Shown in pieces: positions 1-10,551 of a stretch of 64,000 bases of DNA. Numbering within the stretch: position 1 is the first letter of the stretch; each line of letters opens with the position of its first letter. Source of the stretch: Microcoleus sp. FACHB-672 (GTDB lineage Bacteria; Cyanobacteriota; Cyanobacteriia; Cyanobacteriales; Oscillatoriaceae). The position numbers and the translations under genes were made by a program. The stretch spans positions 124,001-188,000 of the forward strand of contig NZ_JACJOU010000013.1 in assembly GCF_014695725.1 (NCBI RefSeq), given 5' to 3'. The notes below the pieces were generated by a model that saw only the letters and a list, made by a program, of their open reading frames with translations, was not told the DNA's origin and searched no databases.

Positions 1-3000
1 CTCTGTAATTTGCCATCTCTGTTTCCAGTCCAGTTAGTTCTTTGCCGCTAAAGTAAGCGCAATAGGAGTACACTATTAGACCAAAAGTAGCCCACTCTAA
101 ATCTCCCGTCTCCATTCCGCTAGCGTAAGCTAACATTAAAGGTTCCAATGTTTCTTTGAGATGTTCTTTCCAATGTCGGGTAAATATATTTACGATCACA
201 ACTGTCTTGGCTTTGATTTCTTTAGCATTTAACCTCGACAATAGACTTAATGCCAATTGACCGAACTGATAACCTGAATTAATATCTCCGACAATGCCAC
301 AAAGAAAAAGACCATAATTGGCATAAGCAACGGCTGACACAGAAGCATTACCATATTGAATGGATAATTGTACTTGTTTGCATACTGTCAAGGGCAGCAG
401 TGTAGGAGCAGCAATGTATGTAGCAGCAAAGATACTTGACATAAGTCTCATGGCTGCTAGTTTATCGGGATCACTCATTAGAGGTAGGTCAATTAAATCC
501 TCAATTCGTGTTCCACTCAAAATTTCCGCAGTTTCCCCTAATGCTTGCCCAATATCTGATGGGTTCGGCTGAGAGGGAAACTCCACTCCTAAAAGCTTTA
601 AAACTTCTAGCGCTGTGTTAACCGCTTCTAGCAGCTTGTTCTGCGACACATAAGCTTGAATCAGGATTTCATAGACTTTCACTTTGCCCAGTAGCGTTTT
701 AGCGCAGTTTTGTACAATTTCAACGAATCTTTGCATTCGCTCAAAATCACCGCTCAAAAAAGCGCTCTCTGCTGCTTCCTCATGCAGGGCTAATGTTAGT
801 TCATATTGATTAGCCCAACTATTAGATGTCAACAGTTCTAAACCGACTTGCAAATATTTGACGGCGGAATCGTGTGCTGTCGCTGCTTTTGCTTTTTGGC
901 CGGCAATCAAATTCAGCTCAGCCAACTCATATTTTTCAGACTCTGAGGTGAGGAATTCAGTCCCGTAATTCAGTTGATTAACTAAGGTAAAAATATTCTC
1001 TTTTCGGTCTTCTGGCGTTGTATTTTGCAGCAACAGTTGACCAATTTTTAAGTGCCTCTGTTTTTTCTCTTGCTCAGGAATCAAAGAATAAGCGGCTTGC
1101 TGCACTCGGTCGTGTAAAAACTTGTAGTCAACTTTAACATCGGTTAAGGTAATCCCGGCAGATTCCTCCTGAGTAAATGCTAAGGGAATTTTGTACTCAT
1201 TACTTAAGGGTAAAATCAACCCCGCCTGAAGTGCCGGCCACAATTGAGCCGCCGTAGCTAAGGAAGACGCCTCATTCACAACACTCAAGACTTCTAAGTT
1301 AAATGTGTTGCCAATACAAGCTGCTAGTTTTAAAACTTTTTGGGTATCTTCGGGCAATTTGCGAATATTTTTAGCAATCAATTCAACAACGTTATAATCG
1401 GTGATGCCAATGGCTTGAATTTGCTCAAGATTCCACTGCCAAATTCCCGAATACACGTCATAAATTAACAAATCTTCTTGAGCCAGTGCTTTGAGCAGTT
1501 GCGTTAAGAAGAAGGGATTGCCTTGTGTTTTATTAAAAAGCAGTTCGGCTAGCTGCTTTGACTGGACATATTCATTTAACGTATCGACGATTAATTGTTC
1601 GACATGAACGAGTTCTAATGGGCCGAGTCCAATATTATTTACTGTCGCACCCATTTGACAAATCTTCTCAATCGTTTGAATTGTTGGATGGGTTGGAAAA
1701 ACTTCGTTATCCCGATACGCACCAATCAGCAATAAATACTGGCTATCGCTATCAGTCATCAGCAGTTCAATTAATTTCAGGGAGGCTGAATCGGCCCACT
1801 GCAAGTCGTCTAAGAAGACAACAAGGGGATGTTCTTGAGCTGTAAATACGCCAATAAATTGTTTGAAGACGCGGCTGAAACGGTTTTGGGATTCACTTGC
1901 CCCCAGTTCGGGTACGGGGGGTTGTTTGCCGGTTATTAGTTCGATTTCGGGGATGACATCGATAATGACTTGCCCGTTCACGCCTAAGGCAAATAAGAGT
2001 TTTTCTTTCCACAGGTGAATTTCTGATTCACTTTCGGTCAGTAATTGTTGAATTAAGGATTGGAATGCTTGAATTAGGGAAGCATAAGGAATATTTCGTT
2101 TGAATTGGTCAAACTTGCCGGCAATAAAATAGCCCCTTTGCCGGACGATGGGTTTGTGAACTTCATTGACTAAAACGGTTTTGCCAATCCCAGAATAACC
2201 GGAAACAAGCATTAATTCGGTTCGGCCACCGGCAACGCGATCAAAGGTTTCTAAAAGCGTTAAAACTTCCGCTTCGCGACCGTAAAGTTTTTGCGGAATA
2301 TTCAATAAACCGGCTCGATCTGCACTGCCCGGAATAAAATTAGAAACGCTGCCGGTTGTTTGCAGTTTCATCACACAAGTTTCTAGATCAAACTTTAACC
2401 ACTCGGCACTTTGATACCGATCTTCAGCCATTTTGGCTAATAACTTCATCACAATCGATGAAATTGCCTCTGGAATTTCTGAATTGAGCTGTTGAGGCGG
2501 CACCGGCATTTTCGCAATGTGGCAGTGAACGAATTCTAAAGGATCAGTTGCAGAAAAAGGCAATTGACCTGTCAGCATTTCATAGAAAGTCACACCCAAA
2601 GAGTAAAAATCAGTCCGATAGTCTAATAACCGATTCATCCTGCCGGTTTGCTCCGGCGACATATAGGCAAGGGTGCCTTCCAACAAGTTGGGATTACTGA
2701 GGGTTTGGTTTTCTCTTTCCAAGCGAGAAGAAATGCTAAAGTCGATAATTTCAACCTGGAATGTTTCGGGGTTAATTAGAATATTGTGAGGCTTGATATC
2801 TTTATGAATAATCTTGTTTTTATGCAAGTCTCCTAAAATTTTAACTAATTGAATCGCAATGATTAAAAAATCATTGTTATTCAATTTATTTTTATCTGTC
2901 AAAAAATCTTTGAGAGACTTGCCGGTAAAATGTTCTAAAATCAGGGCCAAACCATTTTGAGAATTTTCTAAGGCGATGGATTTTACGACTCCTTCAATCT

Positions 3001-3187
3001 CCAGATTCTCCAAAATTTTATATTCATGTCTTAAGCGGGTAATATCGTCTATGGTGGGATACTCAGCTTTAAGAGTTTTAACAATCACTGATGTGTTCGC
3101 TATTTCTCTTATCCCGCTATAAATAATTGTTTTAAATCCTGTATGAAGCGTTTGATTTAGTTGGTAGCCAGGTAGTGTAATAGTCAT
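1..3187 (-). CDS. Multidomain Ser/Thr kinase with AAA ATPase module (N-terminal part, cut by window edge)
   Basis: The frame stays open from the ATG at 3187 to the left edge (about 1062 residues), so the C-terminal half is missing. In order: a eukaryotic-type Ser/Thr kinase domain (roughly residues 8-270, with HKDIKPHN catalytic loop and DFS in place of DFG), a PknK/Orc1-like AAA ATPase with Walker A GYSGIGKT near residue 330 and Walker B-like VVFLDDLQWAD, and a long helical TPR-like region. It is a close paralogue of the complete 2038-residue gene immediately upstream and probably continues into GAF and histidine-kinase domains as that gene does. Such hybrid kinases are abundant in filamentous cyanobacteria; substrate and signal are unknown. 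Family assignment is firm, specific role is not. Confidence 0.9.
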   Translation of the reverse strand, partial: MTITLPGYQLNQTLHTGFKTIIYSGIREIANTSVIVKTLKAEYPTIDDITRLRHEYKILENLEIEGVVKSIALENSQNGLALILEHFTGKSLKDFLTDKNKLNNNDFLIIAIQLVKILGDLHKNKIIHKDIKPHNILINPETFQVEIIDFSISSRLERENQTLSNPNLLEGTLAYMSPEQTGRMNRLLDYRTDFYSLGVTFYEMLTGQLPFSATDPLEFVHCHIAKMPVPPQQLNSEIPEAISSIVMKLLAKMAEDRYQSAEWLKFDLETCVMKLQTTGSVSNFIPGSADRAGLLNIPQKLYGREAEVLTLLETFDRVAGGRTELMLVSGYSGIGKTVLVNEVHKPIVRQRGYFIAGKFDQFKRNIPYASLIQAFQSLIQQLLTESESEIHLWKEKLLFALGVNGQVIIDVIPEIELITGKQPPVPELGASESQNRFSRVFKQFIGVFTAQEHPLVVFLDDLQWADSASLKLIELLMTDSDSQYLLLIGAYRDNEVFPTHPTIQTIEKICQMGATVNNIGLGPLELVHVEQLIVDTLNEYVQSKQLAELLFNKTQGNPFFLTQLLKALAQEDLLIYDVYSGIWQWNLEQIQAIGITDYNVVELIAKNIRKLPEDTQKVLKLAACIGNTFNLEVLSVVNEASSLATAAQLWPALQAGLILPLSNEYKIPLAFTQEESAGITLTDVKVDYKFLHDRVQQAAYSLIPEQEKKQRHLKIGQLLLQNTTPEDRKENIFTLVNQLNYGTEFLTSESEKYELAELNLIAGQKAKAATAHDSAVKYLQVGLELLTSNSWANQYELTLALHEEAAESAFLSGDFERMQRFVEIVQNCAKTLLGKVKVYEILIQAYVSQNKLLEAVNTALEVLKLLGVEFPSQPNPSDIGQALGETAEILSGTRIEDLIDLPLMSDPDKLAAMRLMSSIFAATYIAAPTLLPLTVCKQVQLSIQYGNASVSAVAYANYGLFLCGIVGDINSGYQFGQLALSLLSRLNAKEIKAKTVVIVNIFTRHWKEHLKETLEPLMLAYASGMETGDLEWATFGLIVYSYCAYFSGKELTGLETEMANYR
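2521..2626. repeat. Identical 106-bp block shared by the two giant kinase genes
   Basis: Bases 2521-2626 are identical to 9381-9486, inside the kinase-domain coding sequence of each paralogue, while flanking sequence differs at many third positions. This is direct sequence identity; gene conversion or recent unequal exchange between the tandem copies is the inference. Confidence 0.85.
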
Positions 3188-3930
3188 TTTAGTTAAGTAA
3201 AACTTGGTAAGTTTAATAGATTTCTCTAAGGTGGGAAAAAAGACAGAGTCTTGAAAGTTTAGTTGCTCAACTGGCTCGAATGTAAACTTGCTCTCTCTCC
3301 CAAGCTAGCGTTTCTAGACAACTCTCCTAAATTGTCTCGCAGCATTTAGCTTCCCTTATAGCTCTTTCAAAGGAGGCAACTAGGTTAAACTCCTCCAGGG
3401 AAACGGGTATGATAGCAGCTCACTTACAGAGATCGTATCTTAGCCAACCGTATCCTTGCGCGAAGGCAATTTTTCGAGAGAAAGCCCTCACGGGTATAAG
3501 ATGGGTTTGCCGGCTGAGGTGAGAGTCGAGAAGATAGATTTATAAAATCCTATGAGATGAGCGTATTATTCAGAATGCCCAAATTTATCAAAAAACTCTG
3601 ACACTTCAATAAAATTAAAAATTAGTCCTGGTAAACGTTACATTTCTTAAGTAAATATAAAAAAACGCAACGAATTTGCGATCAACAGCCGGCTTTAGGA
3701 TTTTCCAGTAAAACCAGCCGCCGGAACAGCGAGCAGAGCGGGTATCTTGATGCAAGCAGTCACTTTCTTTTAGTCTGCTCAGATAGCTCCCGCCTAGAGC
3801 AAGAAGCGAGAGAGAAAAATTACTAGACAGCTATTAATAACAGGTCAACATCTATCGCACCCTGAAAAATCCTCAATGGCTGGGGGTGCGGGCAACCATC
3901 AATATAATGCCTTTTTTAGGATTTTTAATG
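3188..3930. other. Intergenic region between tandem kinase genes
   Basis: No convincing ORF. It must hold the promoter of the left-hand kinase gene. A weak 7-bp inverted repeat (CGCACCC at 3856-3862 with GGGTGCG at 3884-3890) lies just past the stop of the right-hand gene and could act as a terminator, but no T-run follows it. Confidence 0.6.
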
Positions 3931-6900
3931 CTAATTTGTCTCTGTATTTCCCTGTATTTTGTTTAAAAACTCTCGAATTTCTTTGAGCTTAAAACCTTTT
4001 GTTAACTGCTTCAATTCTGTGACAAAGGGTATGTATTGAGTATCCAACTCTTCCAGTTGGGTTGCTTGATCTTGAATACCTCTGAGATCACCCATCATCA
4101 CTAAATCCCACAGAATGGCAATTTCTTTTGCCGGCGGAATCACCATTGAGCCTTCATTTTTGACTCCTAAATCCTGTACGTTTTCTGCTTTTTTGGGTTT
4201 TTCATCTTGGTTTTCTTCATAAACCCATTCCAGCTTTAAGTGTCGTTTTAGTTTTTCTAAAAGCTCCTCGTATCGCACCGGCTTGAGGAGAAAATCATCA
4301 CAGCCGGCATCCCAACTTTTCTGTTGCTCAAAATCAAAAACACTGGCTGAGGTAGCAATTACTACTATCTTGGCTAATTCGGGAGACTTGCGAATGCGCC
4401 TGGTTGCTTCAAAGCCGTCCATCACCGGCATCACTAAGTCTGTCAAAATCAAATCGGGTTGAAATTGCATAGTTTTCTCCAGACATTCATGCCCGTTCGT
4501 TGCTTCAGCAATTTCAAATCCTAAAGGCTGAAGCAAGCCAGCGAGAATCGAGCGATTTTCCCACTTGTCATCAACCACCAATAGCTTCCGTTTCTCTCCT
4601 TTGAACCCAATAATTGTTCGCTCATAAAACTTTAAGTAATTCTCCATTTTCGAGACTTTCTGCAAATCCAAATCAAAGAAGAAAATACTGCCTTTTCCAA
4701 GGCAACTTTCTACTTTAATTTCACCGCCCATCATTTCGACTAATTGTCGGCTAATTGCTAATCCTAATCCCGTTCCTTCTCCCTTGCGATTGTGTTCGCC
4801 CACTTGGTAGAATGGCAAAAATATCTCTCCTAACTGTTCGGGCGACATTCCAACGCCGGTGTCTTCGACTTGGAAGCGAATTTTAACAGTTGGAAATTCT
4901 GGATTAGAATTTGAGGGATTTGTTGAGTCTTCTCCTGCCGGCATTACGCCTACTTTAAAGGTGACTCCACCCACTTCGGTAAACTTGACAGCGTTGCCTA
5001 ATAAGTTAATCAAAACTTGCCGTAACCGTTTCTCATCGCCCCGGATGCCGGTGGGCAGTTGAGTCAACGGTTCATAACTCAGCGAAATTCCTTTTTGTTC
5101 TGCCCGCAGTCGGCAAATTTCGACAATTCCTTCTAGAAATTCAGGAAACCGAAACTCTTTAGAGCTGATTTCCATTTTTCGCGCTTCAATTTTGGAAAGA
5201 TCTAAGATATCATTAATTACATTTAATAAATGATCGCCACATTGATAAATAATATTCACCGAATGCTTATAGGATTCACTTAATTGTTGGTCTCGTTTAA
5301 GAATTTGAGCATATCCCAAAATTCCATTGAGGGGAGTTCGCAGTTCATGGCTCATGTTTGCTAGGAACTCGCTTTTCGCACGGCTCGCAGATTTAGCAGT
5401 TTTTTCGGCTTTTTGCAGATGAATATTTTTTTGTTCTAACTCTTGGGTTCGCTCTTGTACTTTTGCTTCTAAATTAGCATTGACTACTTCTAAATTGGCT
5501 TTGGCTGATTCTAAATCCGAATAGAGGCGAGCGTTTTCAATTGAAATAGCTGCTTGAGCCGATAAGAGTTTTAATACTTCCAATCGCTCGCGGGTAAAGG
5601 CTCCTGTTGTTAAATTGTTTTCCAAATAAAGAATGGCACTCAATTTGCCTTGATGGATGAGGGGTGTACATAATATAGATTTTGACTGATGTTTGATAAT
5701 ATAGACGTCTTGTATAAATGTGCCTTCACGACTTGCATCGTTGAGGACAACATTTTCTCGGGTTCGGGCTACATAGTTAATGATAGAAATGGGAACCGTT
5801 TTGCTGCTTAATGCCGGCAGTCCTTGCAGTACCGTTATATCTTCACTGTCCAAGGTTTCTTGCGCTTCAATGACCAACGTGCCGGCTTTCTCTAAAATCA
5901 AGCAGCCGATTTGTGCGCCGGCATTTTCGATTAAAATTTTCATCAACTTCTCGAGCAAATTGCATAGTACAATTTCCTCAGCAATAGCCTGCGATGCTTT
6001 CATCACCGCTCCTAAGTCCAGCATTTTTGAAATAGCTGAGCCGGTGGAAGTGATCCTTCCCTGGCTCGTCTGTCTCATAGTCTCATCGGCTTTTTGATTG
6101 ATTTTTTGCTGCAAGACCGCACTTAATAATTCTGGGTAGCGTTTTTCTAAATGTTCAACTTTAGCGATTCCTCCCCAGCGCACGTAGGCGTAATAAGCAT
6201 CCGTCATGTAAGTTTTCGCAATCGTTTCTTTCCCCCATGACACATAGAATTTGGCAGCCAGTTCGTGAGCGAGTGCTTCTTCGTTGATGTACTCGTTTTC
6301 TTTAGCAAGGGCAATCGCCTTGTCGTACATTTCCATTGCCTCAACCTTTTCACCAAGAACTCGATGCCGCTCTGCCTCCACTAGATAAAATTTATGCAGA
6401 AAGTTCATCGGAGCATGATGCGCCCATTTCTGCATCTTTTCTTGATTACTGTGTACCCGCTCAAGAATCTCCTGTTGTTGCGACTTCGTCGCCGCTTCGC
6501 TAACAGACTGTGAACGCTCAGGACACACACCTAGCCGTACTAGAGAATCATAAAAATAGAAAATAACAACCGTTAGCTGCCCAGCAGATGCGCCGAAAGA
6601 ACTTTCTATTTGAGGGATATTTTTTAAGGCTTCTAGGTAATCCTCAAACAGATAACAAAGCACAAGTTTGTTCAAATATAAGTAATGAAGTGCAAGTTGG
6701 TTGTTGGTTTGCTGATGTAGCGGCAGCATTTTCTCTTCGTCGTAGGCTTCTCCTTTTAATTGGGATGGGTTTTGGTTTCTTCCCATCATGTTTAAGACGG
6801 CTTGCCAACATATCTTTGTATTATTAAGAGCTGTTTCTTGGCTGATTTTATGAAGGGCGTCTGTGTAAGTTGCGATGTCTTGTTCGAGCTGCATTAGTTG

Positions 6901-9900
6901 CTTGCCGGCAAAAAATGAGTAATGGCTCCACACCATGATGGCATAGCCGGCATATTCTAAATCTCCGGTTTCCAGCCCGCTAGAGAAAACCGACAGGAAA
7001 GGTTCTAAAGCATTCTTGACGTGTTCTTTCCAATGTTGAACGGCAGCATATACCAAGTGGCACGTCTTAGCTTCGATTTCTTTGGCATTTAACTTTGAGA
7101 CGAGACGTAAAGCTAATTGACCGAACTCATAGCCCCGTTCAATATCTCCTATGACTCCACAAAGAAGAAGACTATATACGGCATATCCAAAGGGAGATAC
7201 AGAAGCATTGCCATATTGAACGGATAAATCGACCTGTTTGCACACGGTTAAAGGCACCAGTGAGGGCCTCCCAGAATAGCAAGGAGAAAATATACTTGAC
7301 AGAATTCTGATAGCAGCTAGTTGATGAGGATCGCTCATCTCAGGAAGATCGATTAAGTCCTCAATTCGCGTTCCGCTCAAAATTGCCGCAGTTTCCCCCA
7401 GCGCCTGCCCAATATCAGATGGGTTTGGCTCAGTGGGAAAGTCTACCCCCAACTGCTTTAAGACTTGCAGCCCCGTATTCAGCGCTTCAAGTAACTTTTG
7501 CTGCGCCATATATGCTTGCATCTGGACTTCGTACACCTTCACTTTGTCCAGGAGGGATGTAGATTGTTGCAACACTACATTCGTCAATCTTTGCATTCCC
7601 TCAAAATCGCCATTCAGATAGGCCGCTTCTGCTGCTTCTTGATGCAGCGCTAATGTTAGTTCATACTGGCTGCTCCAGCTATGTTCTGCTAACAGTCCTA
7701 AACCGACTTGCAAATATTTGACGGCAGACTCATGGGCTGTCGCTGCTTTGGCTCTTTGACCGGCAATTAAATTAAGTTCTGCCAATTCATATTTTTCCGA
7801 TTCGGAGGTGAGTAAATCCGTCCCATAATTCAGTTGATTAACTAGAGCAAAAATATTGTCTTTTCGATCTTGTGGCGTTGTTTTTTGCAGCAGCAATTGA
7901 CCAATTTTTAAGTGTGCCTGTTTTTTGTGTTCATTGGGAATTAGAGAATAACACGCCTGCTGCACTCGGTCGTGTAAAAACTTGTAGTCAACTTTGACAT
8001 CTGTTAAAGTAAACCCACTCGATTCTTCCTGAGTAAATACCAGCGGAATTTTGTATTCATTACCTTGAGGCAAAATCAAACCGGCCTGAAGTGCCGGCCA
8101 AAATTGAGCGGCTGTGATTACGGAAGATGCTTCATTCACAACACTCAAAACTTCTAAGTTAAAGCTGTTGCCCACACAAGCTGCTAATTTTAAAACTTTC
8201 TGTGTCTCTTCTGGCAGTTTGCGAATATTTCGGGCAATCAGTTCAACAACGTTATAATCAGTAATTCCAATCGCTTGAATGTGTTCAAGGTTCCACTGCC
8301 ATTCCCTCGAATATAAGTCATAAATTAACAAGTCTTCCTGGTAAAGCGTTTTCAGCAGTTGGCTGAGGAAGAAAGGATTACCCCCAGTTTTGTTAAAAAG
8401 TAGTTCAGAAAGCGCTTTAGATCGAACAGATTCGTTTAAAGTTTCGCTGATTAATTCTTTAACATGAATCTCTTGTAAGGGTTTGAGTACAATATTATGA
8501 ACGGTTGCGCCGGCAGCTTGAATCTTTTCAATGGTTTGAATTGTCGGATGCACTGGAGAAACTTCGTTATCCCGGTAAGCACCGATCAATAATAAATACT
8601 GACTCTCTGTATCCGTGATCAGAAATTCAAGCAATTTTAATGAGGCTAAATCTGCCCACTGCAAGTCATCCAAGAAAACAACCAGGGGATGTTCTTGGGT
8701 TGTAAATACGCCAATGAATTGTTTGAAAACTCGACTAAAACGGTTTTGCGACTCAGTCGCTCCCAGTTCAGAGACGGAAGGTTGTTTTCCAACAATTAAT
8801 TCTAGTTCCGGGATGACATCGATAATGACTTGCCCGTTTATCCCTAAAGCCGATAACAGTTTTTCTTTCCAAGTTTGGATTTGCGCTTCGCTTTCGGTCA
8901 GTAATTGGCGAATTAATGATTGGAATGCTTGAATCAGGGAAGCATAAGGAATATTTCGTTTAAATTGGTCAAACTTGCCGGCAATAAAATAACCCCGCTG
9001 CCGGACAATGGGTTTGTGAACTTCATTGACTAAAACTGTTTTGCCAATCCCGGAATAACCGGAAACAAGCATTAACTCGCTTGTGCCACCGGCTACCCGA
9101 TCAAAGGTTTCCAAAAGTCTGGAAACTTCTGCTTCTCTTCCGTAGAGTTTTTGAGGAATTAGCAATTGGCCGGCTTTATCTGCGCTGCCGGCAATAAAAT
9201 CAGAAATCGTGCCGGTCATTTGCAGTTTCATCAAGCAAATTTCCAGATCAAATTTTAGACCTTCTGCACTTTGATACCGCTCTTCAGCCATTTTGGCTAA
9301 TAACTTCATCACAATCGCTGAAACTGCCTCTGGAATTTCTGGATTGAGCTGTTGTGGCGGCACCGGCTTTTTCGCAATATGGCAGTGAACGAATTCTAAA
9401 GGATCAGTTGCAGAAAAAGGCAATTGACCTGTCAGCATTTCATAGAAAGTCACACCCAAAGAGTAAAAATCAGTCCGATAGTCTAAGGAGCGATTCATTC
9501 TGCCGGTTTGCTCCGGCGACATATAGGCGAGAGTGCCTTCCAACAAGTTGGGATTACTAATCGCTTGGTTTTCTCGCTCCAGACGAGAAGCAATGCTAAA
9601 GTCTATGATTCTGACTTCTGCTGTTTTTGTATTAATTAAAATATTGTGAGGTTTAATGTCCTTATGAATTATATTATTTTTATGTAAATTTCCTAAAATT
9701 TCAACTAACTGACAAGCAATTGTGAGAAATTTGATAATTTTAAATTGCTTTTGATTGCTTAATACATCACTTAAAGATTGGCTAATAAAATGTTCAGAAA
9801 TTAAAGCTAACCCATTTTTAAAGGTTTCCAATCCTAAAGGTTTGACAATTCCCTGGACTTGTAAATTTTCTAAAATCTTATACTCATGTCTTAAGCGAGT

Positions 9901-10047
9901 AATCTCTTCTATTGTTGGATACTCACTTTTGAGAGTTTTCACAACCACCGCCGTGGCTTCTGCTTCTTTTATTCCGCTATAGATAACAGTTTTGTGGCTT
10001 TCATAGATAGCTTGGTTTAGTTTGTAGCCAGAGAGAGTAATGCTCAT
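3931..10047 (-). CDS. Hybrid Ser/Thr kinase - AAA ATPase - GAF - histidine kinase - receiver protein
   Basis: Complete 2038-residue signalling protein. Visible order: Ser/Thr kinase (residues ~8-270, HKDIKPHN loop), AAA/Orc1-type ATPase (Walker A GYSGIGKT near 330, then FLDDLQWADLASLKLLEF), a ~700-residue helical TPR-like region, GAF (~1345-1500), a short coiled coil, HisKA with phospho-accepting His in SHELRTPLNG (~1566), HATPase_c (DTGVGMSP, GTGLGLAISR), and a receiver domain (VVDDKWENR, acceptor Asp in LTDLVMPVMDG near 1870, Lys in LLKPVR), ending in a ~110-residue tail. No signal peptide or membrane segment, so probably cytoplasmic. It lies upstream of, and in the same direction as, a paralogue. 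Kinase-type hybrids of this architecture are known in heterocystous and other filamentous cyanobacteria; the input is unknown. Confidence 0.95.
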   Translation of the reverse strand: MSITLSGYKLNQAIYESHKTVIYSGIKEAEATAVVVKTLKSEYPTIEEITRLRHEYKILENLQVQGIVKPLGLETFKNGLALISEHFISQSLSDVLSNQKQFKIIKFLTIACQLVEILGNLHKNNIIHKDIKPHNILINTKTAEVRIIDFSIASRLERENQAISNPNLLEGTLAYMSPEQTGRMNRSLDYRTDFYSLGVTFYEMLTGQLPFSATDPLEFVHCHIAKKPVPPQQLNPEIPEAVSAIVMKLLAKMAEERYQSAEGLKFDLEICLMKLQMTGTISDFIAGSADKAGQLLIPQKLYGREAEVSRLLETFDRVAGGTSELMLVSGYSGIGKTVLVNEVHKPIVRQRGYFIAGKFDQFKRNIPYASLIQAFQSLIRQLLTESEAQIQTWKEKLLSALGINGQVIIDVIPELELIVGKQPSVSELGATESQNRFSRVFKQFIGVFTTQEHPLVVFLDDLQWADLASLKLLEFLITDTESQYLLLIGAYRDNEVSPVHPTIQTIEKIQAAGATVHNIVLKPLQEIHVKELISETLNESVRSKALSELLFNKTGGNPFFLSQLLKTLYQEDLLIYDLYSREWQWNLEHIQAIGITDYNVVELIARNIRKLPEETQKVLKLAACVGNSFNLEVLSVVNEASSVITAAQFWPALQAGLILPQGNEYKIPLVFTQEESSGFTLTDVKVDYKFLHDRVQQACYSLIPNEHKKQAHLKIGQLLLQKTTPQDRKDNIFALVNQLNYGTDLLTSESEKYELAELNLIAGQRAKAATAHESAVKYLQVGLGLLAEHSWSSQYELTLALHQEAAEAAYLNGDFEGMQRLTNVVLQQSTSLLDKVKVYEVQMQAYMAQQKLLEALNTGLQVLKQLGVDFPTEPNPSDIGQALGETAAILSGTRIEDLIDLPEMSDPHQLAAIRILSSIFSPCYSGRPSLVPLTVCKQVDLSVQYGNASVSPFGYAVYSLLLCGVIGDIERGYEFGQLALRLVSKLNAKEIEAKTCHLVYAAVQHWKEHVKNALEPFLSVFSSGLETGDLEYAGYAIMVWSHYSFFAGKQLMQLEQDIATYTDALHKISQETALNNTKICWQAVLNMMGRNQNPSQLKGEAYDEEKMLPLHQQTNNQLALHYLYLNKLVLCYLFEDYLEALKNIPQIESSFGASAGQLTVVIFYFYDSLVRLGVCPERSQSVSEAATKSQQQEILERVHSNQEKMQKWAHHAPMNFLHKFYLVEAERHRVLGEKVEAMEMYDKAIALAKENEYINEEALAHELAAKFYVSWGKETIAKTYMTDAYYAYVRWGGIAKVEHLEKRYPELLSAVLQQKINQKADETMRQTSQGRITSTGSAISKMLDLGAVMKASQAIAEEIVLCNLLEKLMKILIENAGAQIGCLILEKAGTLVIEAQETLDSEDITVLQGLPALSSKTVPISIINYVARTRENVVLNDASREGTFIQDVYIIKHQSKSILCTPLIHQGKLSAILYLENNLTTGAFTRERLEVLKLLSAQAAISIENARLYSDLESAKANLEVVNANLEAKVQERTQELEQKNIHLQKAEKTAKSASRAKSEFLANMSHELRTPLNGILGYAQILKRDQQLSESYKHSVNIIYQCGDHLLNVINDILDLSKIEARKMEISSKEFRFPEFLEGIVEICRLRAEQKGISLSYEPLTQLPTGIRGDEKRLRQVLINLLGNAVKFTEVGGVTFKVGVMPAGEDSTNPSNSNPEFPTVKIRFQVEDTGVGMSPEQLGEIFLPFYQVGEHNRKGEGTGLGLAISRQLVEMMGGEIKVESCLGKGSIFFFDLDLQKVSKMENYLKFYERTIIGFKGEKRKLLVVDDKWENRSILAGLLQPLGFEIAEATNGHECLEKTMQFQPDLILTDLVMPVMDGFEATRRIRKSPELAKIVVIATSASVFDFEQQKSWDAGCDDFLLKPVRYEELLEKLKRHLKLEWVYEENQDEKPKKAENVQDLGVKNEGSMVIPPAKEIAILWDLVMMGDLRGIQDQATQLEELDTQYIPFVTELKQLTKGFKLKEIREFLNKIQGNTETN

Positions 10048-10551
10048 TTTAATTAAGGAGTGTTTTATGAGTTATAAGTGTTAATTTCTTGAAAGCAATC
10101 GCAAATACGAAACGCTTAAGGCTTCAGTAGAAACATTAGCTCGGATGTAAGTGTGAAGCTGCTCCAACTGTAAAACATAATCGGATGTGATATTAGTTGC
10201 AATACTTGTATGTCTTTAAAATATTTAAAAATCTTATATTTTAATATAAATTAAAAATTAGAGAGTGTAAAAATCATTTTATTAAATAAGGATAAAACAT
10301 GCAATGCAGCGAACTCTTCAACAAATGGGGTAAGCTTCTTAAGCGTGATAGCAAAGCATAAAAGGTCAAAATCTGGTAGCCTTGTTTGCGGTTCTTGCTT
10401 CAATTCTGGACAGGCGTGCAGCCGGCACTATAAGAACTGAGCGAATCTCCTAGACTAAAGATAGAACAACCACAGAAGATGCTGAGGACTCAAAAAATTC
10501 CCTCATGGCGCTGTTGGTGTCTTGGCGGTTCATCTAAAAAGGAGTTCAACC
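10048..10551. other. Divergent promoter region, kinase gene / pepF
   Basis: AT-rich spacer with no supported ORF. It separates the minus-strand kinase gene from the plus-strand peptidase gene and should hold both promoters. A ribosome-binding site AAAAAGGAG at 10536-10544 decides the start of the peptidase gene. Confidence 0.6.
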
